From Bacteroidota bacterium (GTDB taxonomy: Bacteria > Bacteroidota > Bacteroidia > UKL13-3): a stretch of DNA of 64,000 nucleotides. The stretch is from NCBI GenBank assembly GCA_027491085.1, contig JAIXWW010000011.1, positions 186,001-250,000 on the forward strand. Reading direction: 5' to 3'. Positions 8,612 to 16,711 of the stretch are shown here, in pieces. Position numbers and translations under genes: made by a program. The stretch's first letter is position 1. Each line of letters opens with the position of its first letter. The notes beneath the pieces are model-generated. The model was not told the DNA's origin, made no database searches, and saw only the letters and a program-made list of their open reading frames with translations.

Positions 8612-9499
8612 ATGTCCTTCTTCGATGATTTAAAATATAAGCTTGCACAAAATAATGCGGTAGTAAAACTCATTGCGTTAAATGTGGCTGCATATTTAGT
8701 TTTTGCAATTGCTCACTTATTATTTTGGTTGTTTCAAGCCACAGATATTTTAGATTCGGTTCAAAAACTTTTTGTATTATACGCCTCCCCTGCTAATTTT
8801 ATTACCCATCCATGGGGTTTGGTAACTTATATGTTTTTGCATTCTGGCTTTTTTCATATACTGTTTAATATGTTATGGATGTATTGGCTAGGAATGTTGT
8901 TACACGAATATTTAGGTAATGCGCGTGTGTATCAAATATATTTCTTGGGTGGTATTGGAGGAGGTTTGTTATACCTACTTTTTTACAATGTTTTTCCCGT
9001 ATTTAGAGATTCTTTACCTGATTCTTATGCATTGGGAGCTTCAGCTGGGGTTTTGGCTATGGTTACTGCCGCAGCCACTTTATTACCCCAATATACTGTC
9101 ATGTTATTTGGCATTTTTGCTGTTCAGTTAAGGTATATTGCTATTTTTAGTGTTTTAATTGATTTACTTAACATTCCAAGCAGTAATGCTGGTGGAAGAA
9201 TTGCACATTTAGGAGGGGCATTGGCTGGCTATTTATTTATTAAATATTTATATACCAATAATGCTTTTACCAATGCAATACATTCAGTTAGTTCGTTCTT
9301 TGGTAATATATTTAAACCTAAATCTAAACTTACTATTCATTACAAAGCCGATAGTAAGCCTAAAGCCAGTGCACCAAAATCTCATAAGCCAAACCAAGCC
9401 GATGTGGATGCTATTTTAGATAAAATTAGCCGAAGCGGTTATAATAGTTTAACACAATCAGAAAAAGATATTCTTGCAAAGGCTAGTCAGGAAGATTAG
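8612..9499 (+). CDS. Rhomboid family protease with C-terminal DUF6576 tail
   Basis: 295 residues. The membrane core carries HSGFFHILFNMLWMYWLG (about 76), the catalytic Ser in LGASAGVLAMVTAAA (about 143) and the catalytic His in RIAHLGGALAGYLFIKYL (about 197). A soluble Lys/Pro-rich tail follows and ends in a short helical module, VDAILDKISRSGYNSLTQSEKDIL, that matches DUF6576, a module found on Bacteroidota rhomboids. It starts 28 bases after the preceding rhomboid gene. Substrate unknown. A strong terminator follows at 9517-9552. Confidence 0.93.
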   Translation: MSFFDDLKYKLAQNNAVVKLIALNVAAYLVFAIAHLLFWLFQATDILDSVQKLFVLYASPANFITHPWGLVTYMFLHSGFFHILFNMLWMYWLGMLLHEYLGNARVYQIYFLGGIGGGLLYLLFYNVFPVFRDSLPDSYALGASAGVLAMVTAAATLLPQYTVMLFGIFAVQLRYIAIFSVLIDLLNIPSSNAGGRIAHLGGALAGYLFIKYLYTNNAFTNAIHSVSSFFGNIFKPKSKLTIHYKADSKPKASAPKSHKPNQADVDAILDKISRSGYNSLTQSEKDILAKASQED

Positions 9500-9516
9500 C
9501 TTGAGTTAAGGCAAAT

Positions 9517-9552
9517 AAAAAAGGCATTTCTAAAACTAGAAATACCTTTTTT
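9517..9552. terminator. Bidirectional terminator between rhomboid gene and asd
   Basis: AAAAAAGGCATTTCTA pairs with TAGAAATACCTTTTTT around a 4-base loop, with T runs on either strand. It serves the plus-strand mutL-rhomboid unit and the minus-strand asd gene. Confidence 0.85.
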
Positions 9553-9569
9553 GTTTAAGCAATTTGAGT

Positions 9570-10562
9570 TTATTTAATCAAGCCTTTTTCCAATAAATAT
9601 TCAGCAATTTGAACAGTATTAGTTGCAGCTCCTTTGCGTAAATTATCAGCTACAATCCACAAGTTTAAGGTGTTTGGCTGGCTTTCGTCTCTTCTAATTC
9701 GGCCAACAAAAACTTCATCTTTTCCATCAGCAAATAAAGGCATTGGGTATTCAAAATTGGCAATATCATTTTGTAAAACAACCCCCGAAGTTTTGGTTAA
9801 AATATCGTGTACTTCTTGTAAATCGAAATCGTTTTCAAACTCAATATTTACACTTTCGCTATGCCCGCCAGTGGTTGGTATTCTTACACATGTAGCAGTA
9901 ACTTTAATCGAATCATCGCCCATAATTTTTTTAGTTTCTTTCACCATTTTCATTTCTTCTTTGGTGTATCCATTGTCTAAAAAAACATCTATTTGTGGAA
10001 TGGCATTTTTATCAATTTGATATTTGTAAGCCATTTCGCCAACTATGCCATTGCGTTCATTTTCCATTTGCTGCACCGCTTTTACGCCTGTACCTGTAAC
10101 CGATTGGTAAGTAGAAACTACCACACGTTTGATTTTATATTTGGCATGTAATGGATTTAATACCAATACCATTTGTATGGTTGAACAATTTGGATTGGCT
10201 ATAATTTTATCGTTGCTAGTTAATACATGTGCATTCACTTCTGGAACCACCAATTTTTTGGTTTCATCCATGCGCCAAGCCGATGAGTTATCAATAACAT
10301 AACAACCAACTTCGGCAAATTTTGGAGCCCATTCTAACGAAACACTTCCACCAGCCGAAAATAAAGCCACATCAGGTCTGGAATCTACCGCTTGTTGCAT
10401 AGTATGTAAAGTGTATTCTTTATCCTTAAAAAGTATTTTTTTACCAGCAGATTTATCGGAAGCAACTGGAATAAACTCAGATACCGGGAAATTTTTCTCG
10501 GTTAATACTTTTAACATAACAGAACCCACTAAGCCTGTGGCACCTACTACAGCAACTTTCAT
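9570..10562 (-). CDS. asd: Aspartate-semialdehyde dehydrogenase
   Basis: 330 residues, normal length. The NADP-binding GATGLVGSVM is at residues 7-16, the catalytic Cys126 in ANPNCSTIQ, and the active-site His234 in RIPTTGGHSES. It reduces L-aspartyl-4-phosphate to aspartate semialdehyde, the branch point to lysine, diaminopimelate, threonine and methionine. It is expressed alone from a promoter at about 10590 and ends at the shared terminator. Confidence 0.97.
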   Translation of the reverse strand: MKVAVVGATGLVGSVMLKVLTEKNFPVSEFIPVASDKSAGKKILFKDKEYTLHTMQQAVDSRPDVALFSAGGSVSLEWAPKFAEVGCYVIDNSSAWRMDETKKLVVPEVNAHVLTSNDKIIANPNCSTIQMVLVLNPLHAKYKIKRVVVSTYQSVTGTGVKAVQQMENERNGIVGEMAYKYQIDKNAIPQIDVFLDNGYTKEEMKMVKETKKIMGDDSIKVTATCVRIPTTGGHSESVNIEFENDFDLQEVHDILTKTSGVVLQNDIANFEYPMPLFADGKDEVFVGRIRRDESQPNTLNLWIVADNLRKGAATNTVQIAEYLLEKGLIK

Positions 10563-10589
10563 ATTTATTTTTTAAATTAATGTGAGGCT

Positions 10590-10597
10590 CAAAGGTA
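10590..10597 (-). promoter_or_regulatory. Promoter -7 element for asd
   Basis: On the minus strand TACCTTTG matches TAnnTTTG and lies 27 bases before the asd ATG. No clear -33 element was identified. Confidence 0.5.
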
Positions 10598-10630
10598 AAT
10601 ATTTTTAGGCTGTAATTGCATTTAGCTAAA

Positions 10631-11461
10631 CTACTTTTTATAAATAGTTACCTTGTTATCTTGAAAAGTATAAATGAGGTCTTTTTCTAAGTAAGACCAT
10701 TTTATTTTATTTAAAAATTGAAATACAGGGCGGTTAATGCCAATTTTTAATTCAATTGCGTTTATTTGATTATCAGAAGTTTGTAAAATATAGTTGCTGT
10801 TAAATTGAAATGACGCTGTTTTACTGAATTTATATGATTTTACATAAGAGGCAAAAACATCGAAAAGCAAGGCTATGCTGTCGTTAGCTAGCATAACTTG
10901 TTTGGTATTTTCTAATAAAGTAGTTGGCACAAAATCGGTTTTAATTATTTGTCTAATATTTCCACTGCTTTGTGTAACGGTTCCATCTTTACTCATTTTT
11001 TTTAGTTGCAAATCGCCTAAATCAAAAACCCAAATGCCATTGTCGTAACTGCGCGCAATGGCTGATGCTTGCGTAATATTTTGTTTGGTTAAATCTAATT
11101 CACCTCGGTAAGCAAGGTTATTATCTAAAAATAAAACACGATTTATTTCTTTGTAAAACACATAAATCTCCATTGGGTTACTAGCATCAATGCTGCTAAT
11201 ATTTCCATTGTAGTTATAGTTTAAAGTAGCTAAAACTTTGCCTGATGCATTGTATTTATATAATTGATTGCTAGGAGATACTAAGTATAAATTGCCCAAT
11301 TCATCTGCTTGAATAAACTTGGCATTTACCACAAACTCGTTCACTAATTGGGTGCTATCTAAAATGGTTTGGGCATTTATATTGCCTACTATCATCAAGG
11401 TAAAAACAACCATTGTTTTTATCGATATCAAAACCAAATTATTTAACGAATTAGTTTTCAT
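10631..11461 (-). CDS. Exported protein of unknown function, propeller-like repeats
   Basis: 276 residues with a signal peptide ending near NINAQ (residue about 31). The rest shows short beta-rich units (FIQADELGNLYLVSPSNQLYKYNASG, YDNGIWVFDLGDLQLKKMSKDG) that recall a six-bladed propeller, but I do not recognise a specific family. Its first bases overlap the end of the LpxH-like gene by 11 bases on the same strand, so the two are translationally close and belong to one operon (LUD, LpxH-like, this gene). A periplasmic or outer-membrane role is likely from the signal peptide. Confidence 0.75.
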   Translation of the reverse strand: MKTNSLNNLVLISIKTMVVFTLMIVGNINAQTILDSTQLVNEFVVNAKFIQADELGNLYLVSPSNQLYKYNASGKVLATLNYNYNGNISSIDASNPMEIYVFYKEINRVLFLDNNLAYRGELDLTKQNITQASAIARSYDNGIWVFDLGDLQLKKMSKDGTVTQSSGNIRQIIKTDFVPTTLLENTKQVMLANDSIALLFDVFASYVKSYKFSKTASFQFNSNYILQTSDNQINAIELKIGINRPVFQFLNKIKWSYLEKDLIYTFQDNKVTIYKK

Positions 11462-12233
11462 TATTATAAATATAATTGGCCGAACTATCGGTAAAACTTT
11501 TTATAGTAACCTCATTTTCATCTAATTCTAAATAAGTATTGTAATCAATCCAATCGCCTAAGTTGATATAATTTGATTGGTTATTCAACTTGTAAATCAT
11601 AGGTAAATGCCTATGCCCAAAAATGAAATAGTCAATATGTTCGTATTTTAAAAAATTACGCGCGTGCTGAATTAAAAATTCGTTTTCGCCATAAAATGCA
11701 TGGTTATCACTATAAGTTTCTTCCTTACTTTTTTGACTAAAATAATTAGCTAAACCAATGCCAATATTTGGGTGAAAAAATGCAAATAACCTTTGGAAAA
11801 AGTAATTTCTATAAACTGAAAGTATAAACTTGAATTTGTGCTGTTTAGGTCCTAATCCATCTCCATGGCCAATATATAGTTTTTTGCCAGCAATGGTTTT
11901 AATTATGGGTTTGGAATAAACTTTACAACCAATTTCTTTTTCTAAATATCCAAATTGCCATAAATCGTGGTTACCATGAAAAACATGAACTGGAATGCCA
12001 TCTTCTACAAACTCAGCCAATTTTGCTAAAAGTCTTACAAATCCTTTAGGAACCACTGTTTTGTACTCAAACCAAAAATCAAAAATATCACCAACTATGT
12101 ACAGTTCATTACATTGTGGTTTTATGCTATTTAAAAATGAAACAATACGTTTTTCGCGTACTGCACTTTCTTCAAAGCTAGGAATGCCTAAATGAAAATC
12201 GGAAACAAGGTAAGTTTTTTTTTGTGCTTCCAT
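11451..12233 (-). CDS. lpxH: UDP-2,3-diacylglucosamine diphosphatase (LpxH-type metallophosphatase)
   Basis: 260 residues. The metallophosphoesterase motifs are in order: SDFHLG (about 7), VGDIFDFWFEY (about 47), FHGNHDLW (about 84), GHGDG (about 123) and FGHRHLP (about 205). The DFWFEY form is typical of LpxH-type enzymes, which remove UMP from UDP-2,3-diacylglucosamine to give lipid X in lipid A synthesis. It overlaps the stop of the LUD gene at TAATG (12231-12235), a translational coupling arrangement. The exact substrate rests on family resemblance. Confidence 0.85.
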   Translation of the reverse strand: MEAQKKTYLVSDFHLGIPSFEESAVREKRIVSFLNSIKPQCNELYIVGDIFDFWFEYKTVVPKGFVRLLAKLAEFVEDGIPVHVFHGNHDLWQFGYLEKEIGCKVYSKPIIKTIAGKKLYIGHGDGLGPKQHKFKFILSVYRNYFFQRLFAFFHPNIGIGLANYFSQKSKEETYSDNHAFYGENEFLIQHARNFLKYEHIDYFIFGHRHLPMIYKLNNQSNYINLGDWIDYNTYLELDENEVTIKSFTDSSANYIYNNEN

Positions 12234-12898
12234 TATTCTCTTAATGTATCATCAATAATAAATACAAAAACCTCAGTAGGACCGTGCGCTCCAACAACCA
12301 TGGTATTTTCAATATTAGCAGATCGGCTTGGACCAGTAATAAAACTTAAAAGTGAAGGAATATTTTTACCATAACGATTTTTTACCAATTGCATTCCATC
12401 TTTAATTTCCATTACAAGTTGTGAACGTTTGCCAATTACAATATGCACAGAAGGCCAAATTGTTAGAGTACGACTATTAGCAGTGGAACTAACCAATACA
12501 GTACCAGTTCGGGCAATCAATGCTTCGCATGAAGTAATGGAAGCTTGAACTTTATCCAATTGTTCTCTTTTATGAGTAAAATTTATACCCGTATCTTTTA
12601 GCATATCTTGCAATTGGTGCTCCCAACAAAAAAAATGTTTCCATTTTCTTTGTTCCAAAAGTGTTATCAGTTTATCTAAAAAATCAAATTGACTACTGCA
12701 ATGAACAAATTCACCCTTTGCCTCGGTAAATTGTTGTGCAAAAATTTCCAACAAACTCAAATCACTACTTGGTTGTGTATAAATATTGCTATCTAAATCA
12801 ATATTGGTAAATTGATTTTTGCTTTTAAAAGTAAGTGCTTGACGTACTTTTTTTAATATTTTCTCTTTGGGTGTTACCTGCTGATCCACTATGCGCAA
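12233..12898 (-). CDS. LUD-domain (LutC/YkgG family) protein
   Basis: 221 residues. The C-terminal half carries the LUD fold signature: SCEALIARTGTVLVSS, SRTLTIWPSVHIVIGKRSQLV and SFITGPSRSANIENTMVVGAHGPTEVFVFIIDD. LutC-type proteins work with LutA and LutB in L-lactate oxidation, but no lutA or lutB lies here, so this solitary copy may do something else. The assigned start is TTG at 12898; no ATG is close in frame. It is the promoter-proximal gene of a three-gene operon with the LpxH-like and exported proteins. Confidence 0.85.
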   Translation of the reverse strand: MRIVDQQVTPKEKILKKVRQALTFKSKNQFTNIDLDSNIYTQPSSDLSLLEIFAQQFTEAKGEFVHCSSQFDFLDKLITLLEQRKWKHFFCWEHQLQDMLKDTGINFTHKREQLDKVQASITSCEALIARTGTVLVSSTANSRTLTIWPSVHIVIGKRSQLVMEIKDGMQLVKNRYGKNIPSLLSFITGPSRSANIENTMVVGAHGPTEVFVFIIDDTLRE

Positions 12899-13058
12899 TG
12901 TAATATTTATTTAGCATACAATACAAGTACCTTAAATGGTATACTTAAAAATTGTTTTGCTGTCACATTCCTTTCAAAAATTCACCTAAACTTATCATTG
13001 TATAAGCCTATAAATTACTTTACTTTGCAGCCGAAAATTTAGAAAGCATTTTTATACT

Positions 13059-13850
13059 GTGTCGAAGAAAATAATCATAAAAACTCCTGAGCAAATAGAA
13101 GGAATTAAAGCAAGTTCTATATTGGCAGCCAAAACATTAGAAACAGTAGCTCCATTTGTAAAAACAGGGGTAACTACCAAATACCTAAACGATATTTGCA
13201 ACCAATTTATGCGTGATAACAAAGCTATTCCGGCTACTTTAGGCTATAGAGGTTATCCTGCTGAAACATGTATTTCGGTTAATGATGTAATTTGTCATGG
13301 TATTCCAGGACCTTATGTATTGCGCGATGGCGATATTTTAAACATTGATGTTACCACCATTTTAAATGGTTATTATGGCGATACTTCAAAAATGTATACA
13401 GTTGGTCAAGTGAGCGAGTATGCTCAAAAATTAATTGATGTAACCAAAGAAAGTTTGGCTATTGGGATTGGGCAATGTAAAGCAGGTAATAGAATTGGTT
13501 TTATTGGCAATGCCATTGATAAATATATAAGTGCATTTGGTTATTCGGTAGTTTACGAATTTTGCGGACATGGTGTCGGTATTAAATTTCACGAAGAACC
13601 CGAAGTAGGCCATTGCAGAACAGAAGATTTAGGACCTGAAATGGTTCCGGGAATGACATTTACCATTGAACCTATGATAAATGCAGGAAAAGCAAGAGCT
13701 AAAGTTGATAAAAAAGACAAGTGGACTGCCCGAACTATTGATGGTAAGATATCAGCTCAATTTGAGCATACCATTTGTATTACAACCTCATCACCATTGG
13801 TTTTAACCGATATTAACAACGAATTCCCAATACCAACCAGTATTTTTTAA
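13059..13850 (+). CDS. map: Type I methionine aminopeptidase
   Basis: 263 residues with the complete metal-ligand set: two Asp in NIDVTTILNGYYGDTSKMY, His in GHGVGIKFHEEP, Glu in FTIEPMI and Glu in AQFEHTI. The start is GTG (13059). It removes the initiator Met from new proteins. The loop around KARAKVDKKDKWTART is slightly longer than in E. coli Map, as in other Bacteroidota. The ureohydrolase gene starts 20 bases downstream. Confidence 0.96.
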   Translation: MSKKIIIKTPEQIEGIKASSILAAKTLETVAPFVKTGVTTKYLNDICNQFMRDNKAIPATLGYRGYPAETCISVNDVICHGIPGPYVLRDGDILNIDVTTILNGYYGDTSKMYTVGQVSEYAQKLIDVTKESLAIGIGQCKAGNRIGFIGNAIDKYISAFGYSVVYEFCGHGVGIKFHEEPEVGHCRTEDLGPEMVPGMTFTIEPMINAGKARAKVDKKDKWTARTIDGKISAQFEHTICITTSSPLVLTDINNEFPIPTSIF

Positions 13851-13870
13851 CAACAATATTTTTAGATAAT

Positions 13871-14761
13871 ATGAAATTTTACAACCATAAAAAGAACTTT
13901 TTAGCTATTGATGATATTGAGTTTTCTAGCTATAAAAACTCAAAATATGTTATTCAATCAGCTCCTTATGAATACACTTCAAGTTATTTGAGCGGCTCTG
14001 ATAAAGGCCCTGAAGCAATTATAAAGGCAAGCCAATTTGTAGAACTTTATGATGAAGAATTAGACCAAGAAAGCTACAAATTGGGAGGTATATGTACTTT
14101 ACACCCTATGGATTTTAAACGTAAAGTTGATGCAAAAGCGGTGAAATTAATTGAGGAAGAAACTGCTAAATTGATCAGTGATAATAAATTCCCGATTACC
14201 TTAGGAGCAGAACATACCATTAGCTTAGGTTGTATTAAAGCAGTAAAAGCTAAAACGCCAAATGTACATGTATTACAAATAGATGCTCACAGTGATTTAC
14301 GCGAAAGTTATAATGATAATCCTTACAGCCATGCAAGTGTTATGTACCGTGTGCAAGAATTAGGTGTTCCTTTAACTCAAATTGGCATCAGAGCTCAGTG
14401 TATTGAAGAATCGAATCTAATTAAAGAATCAAGCCACATACATACTTTTTATGCTCACCAAATTCGTAATAACCCCAATTGGGCAGACGATGCATTGGCT
14501 ACACTTGGTGAAAATGTTTATATTAGTATAGATGCTGATGGATTTGACCCAAGCATAGTACCCGCTGTAGGAACAGCAGAACCAAACGGAATGCAATGGA
14601 ACGAAACCATCCAATTTTTGAAAAAAGTAATTGCTTCAAAAAATATTGTTGGTTTTGATGTTGTTGAAATTGCACCAGTAAAAGGCAATATTTTAACTGA
14701 ATACACTATGGCTAAATTGGTTTATAAGCTAATTGGTTATTTGACACTTAAAACAATATAA
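13871..14761 (+). CDS. speB: Ureohydrolase, agmatinase type
   Basis: 296 residues of the arginase/agmatinase family. Mn-binding motifs are GAEHTISLG (about 114), QIDAHSDLRESY (about 137) and SIDADGFDPSIVPAVGTAEPNG (about 217). The family hydrolyses guanidino compounds to urea. Agmatine to putrescine is the commonest activity for this subgroup, but arginase or formiminoglutamase cannot be ruled out by eye. It lies between map and lgt with gaps of 20 and 22 bases. Confidence 0.85.
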   Translation: MKFYNHKKNFLAIDDIEFSSYKNSKYVIQSAPYEYTSSYLSGSDKGPEAIIKASQFVELYDEELDQESYKLGGICTLHPMDFKRKVDAKAVKLIEEETAKLISDNKFPITLGAEHTISLGCIKAVKAKTPNVHVLQIDAHSDLRESYNDNPYSHASVMYRVQELGVPLTQIGIRAQCIEESNLIKESSHIHTFYAHQIRNNPNWADDALATLGENVYISIDADGFDPSIVPAVGTAEPNGMQWNETIQFLKKVIASKNIVGFDVVEIAPVKGNILTEYTMAKLVYKLIGYLTLKTI

Positions 14762-14783
14762 TTAATTATAAACCTAAACCTTC

Positions 14784-16061
14784 ATGTACGCATCGTTAAG
14801 TGATTTATTAAGAGACCTTTTTGGTTTGAACATTCCATTACCCATTCAAACCTTTGGTTTAATGCTTGGATTATCGTTTGCAGGCGCTTTTATAACCGCT
14901 GTTAACGAGTTAAAAAGACGAGAAAGTTTAGGTTTATTAAACCCTATAAAAACTAAAGTTTGGATTAATAAAAAAGCCAGCTCAACAGAAACTTTTTTTG
15001 CCATTCTTTCTTGGTCATTTATTGGTTTTAAGTTTTTTGAAGCTTTAACCAATTACGATTCTTTGGTTCAAAACCCGCAAGATTTTATTTTATCAATGCA
15101 AGGCAGTTTTGTAGGATTAATTATTGGTGGTGCTTATGGATATTATACGATTTACGCGGCTAATAAAAAATTAGGCGATTTAGAACCAAAAGAAATTGAA
15201 AGAGAAATGTTTCCGCATAACCACATGTGGAATATTTTATTTATTGCAGCTATTTCAGGTATTTTAGGTGCTAAGATTTTCCATAATTTAGAAAATATTG
15301 ACGAGCTAATTGCCGACCCAATTAATTCTTTGATATCATTTAGCGGATTAACTTTTTATGGTGGATTATTAGTAGCTGCTGCAAGTGTAGTTTTTTATGC
15401 ACGCAAAAATCAAATTGACCCCATTCATTTGTCAGATGCTATTGCTCCAGGATTAATGCTAGCCTATGGAATTGGCCGAATCGGATGTCATTTAAGTGGC
15501 GATGGCGATTGGGGTGTTATCAATTCAGCATACCATTTAAATGCAGCTGGTGAAATGTTTAAAGCAGCTCCAGGTTATTTCGAATCGAGTGTTTTGCCGC
15601 TATACAGTGATTATTATGCACACGAATTTGGTGGAATTCAAAATGTAAGAGCCATTTATTTTGAAGGATTTAGCTTTTTACCAGATTGGTTTTGGGGTTT
15701 TAACTACCACAATAATGTAATAAAAGCAGGTGTTCAAATGAGTAATTGCGCAGGCACACATTGCTACATGTTGCCAAACCCTGTTTTTCCAACTGCATTA
15801 TATGAAGCCATAGTTTGCATTTTAATGTTTGCAGGACTTTGGAAATTTAGAGCCAAATTTACCAAACCAGGAACCTTAATTAGTTTTTACATGATAATAA
15901 ACGGAATTGAACGTTTTGTTATTGAAAAAATAAGGGTTAATACTACCTATAATATTTTTGGTTTTCACCCAACGCAAGCCGAGATTATTTCTACATCCAT
16001 GATATTGGTTGGTATCATTATGTTTTACTATTTTAGTAAACGTAAAGTAAATTCTATTTAA
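14784..16061 (+). CDS. lgt: Prolipoprotein diacylglyceryl transferase, long Bacteroidota form
   Basis: 425 residues with about seven membrane helices. The Lgt signature appears as APGLMLAYGIGRIGCHLSGDGDWG (about 218), where the usual Asn of GRxGN is Cys as in other Bacteroidota, and FPTALYEAIVCILMF lies near 338. It transfers diacylglycerol from phosphatidylglycerol to the lipobox Cys of prelipoproteins such as those encoded elsewhere in this window. It is longer than the roughly 290-residue E. coli enzyme, with an extra helical segment at about 90-190. A strong terminator follows. Confidence 0.9.
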   Translation: MYASLSDLLRDLFGLNIPLPIQTFGLMLGLSFAGAFITAVNELKRRESLGLLNPIKTKVWINKKASSTETFFAILSWSFIGFKFFEALTNYDSLVQNPQDFILSMQGSFVGLIIGGAYGYYTIYAANKKLGDLEPKEIEREMFPHNHMWNILFIAAISGILGAKIFHNLENIDELIADPINSLISFSGLTFYGGLLVAAASVVFYARKNQIDPIHLSDAIAPGLMLAYGIGRIGCHLSGDGDWGVINSAYHLNAAGEMFKAAPGYFESSVLPLYSDYYAHEFGGIQNVRAIYFEGFSFLPDWFWGFNYHNNVIKAGVQMSNCAGTHCYMLPNPVFPTALYEAIVCILMFAGLWKFRAKFTKPGTLISFYMIINGIERFVIEKIRVNTTYNIFGFHPTQAEIISTSMILVGIIMFYYFSKRKVNSI

Positions 16062-16064
16062 ACG

Positions 16065-16099
16065 AAAAAAGCCATTATTGATATTATAATGGCTTTTTT
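16065..16099. terminator. Terminator downstream of lgt (bidirectional)
   Basis: AAAAAAGCCATTAT pairs with ATAATGGCTTTTTT over a 7-base loop. It serves lgt and the convergent small membrane protein gene. Confidence 0.88.
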
Positions 16100-16123
16100 T
16101 GTTTGTATTCTTCTTTTTTAAAA

Positions 16124-16582
16124 TTATTCCATTCCTCTAAACAGAGGCGTTGTGCCCCAAGGAATGCGCGATAAAATCAATAATAATCCTAAGCCGTAAT
16201 ACATTAAACTACGGCTGTGTTTAACAGCATCTTCATAGGCTTTCTTGCTTTTTATTCTACCAATTTGAATTAAAGCAACAGCTATAATATTGGTTAAAGG
16301 ATGTTCTAATACAATTAATCGCATGTATTTATCTTTCATAAACACACCAGCACCTTGAGCCAACGCATTTTGCACATTAGGACTCACAAACCAAAGTATT
16401 ATTCCCAATAATAACATTGTGTGTGTTAATGCAATTAAAATAGTAGCTGCAGTATTATCTTCTTTCCCAAATGGTTTATTACCAAACTTGCCATTTAATG
16501 AACGAATTATTGCAAAAAGTGCTGCAATTAAAAATGCCCAACGCAACCAACTGTGAACCATTAATAAGTAATTGTATGTCAT
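16124..16582 (-). CDS. Four-helix membrane protein, cytochrome-b-like
   Basis: 152 residues with four predicted membrane helices (about 5-25, 45-65, 88-108 and 124-142). His10, His54, His94 and His122 lie in or at the helices, which could ligate haem as in small cytochrome b proteins. Such proteins are common in Bacteroidota but uncharacterised. A Bacteroidota -7 element (TATGTTTG on the minus strand, 16605-16612) precedes it. Haem binding is inferred. Confidence 0.75.
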   Translation of the reverse strand: MTYNYLLMVHSWLRWAFLIAALFAIIRSLNGKFGNKPFGKEDNTAATILIALTHTMLLLGIILWFVSPNVQNALAQGAGVFMKDKYMRLIVLEHPLTNIIAVALIQIGRIKSKKAYEDAVKHSRSLMYYGLGLLLILSRIPWGTTPLFRGME

Positions 16583-16604
16583 ATTTTTTTATTTATTTAA
16601 TATA

Positions 16605-16612
16605 CAAACATA
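16605..16612 (-). promoter_or_regulatory. Promoter -7 element for the cytochrome-b-like gene
   Basis: TATGTTTG on the minus strand matches TAnnTTTG and lies 22 bases before the ATG at 16582. Confidence 0.5.
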
Positions 16613-16711
16613 ATATTGCTTGCCATTAAATTTTAAAGATTAATAAACACTTTTATTAACCTTTGAGTTTTTTTGTATTTATTTGTAATTAGTTGTATTT
16701 ATTCGTTTTAA

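Noticed and set aside
12899..13058. Small RNA gene in the divergent gap before map
   Set aside because: Only AT-rich sequence and promoter-like words (TACTTTGC) are visible; there is no stem structure or terminator to support an RNA.
13431..13613. Minus-strand ORF within map
   Set aside because: It is a shadow of the methionine aminopeptidase reading frame, with no start context or family features.
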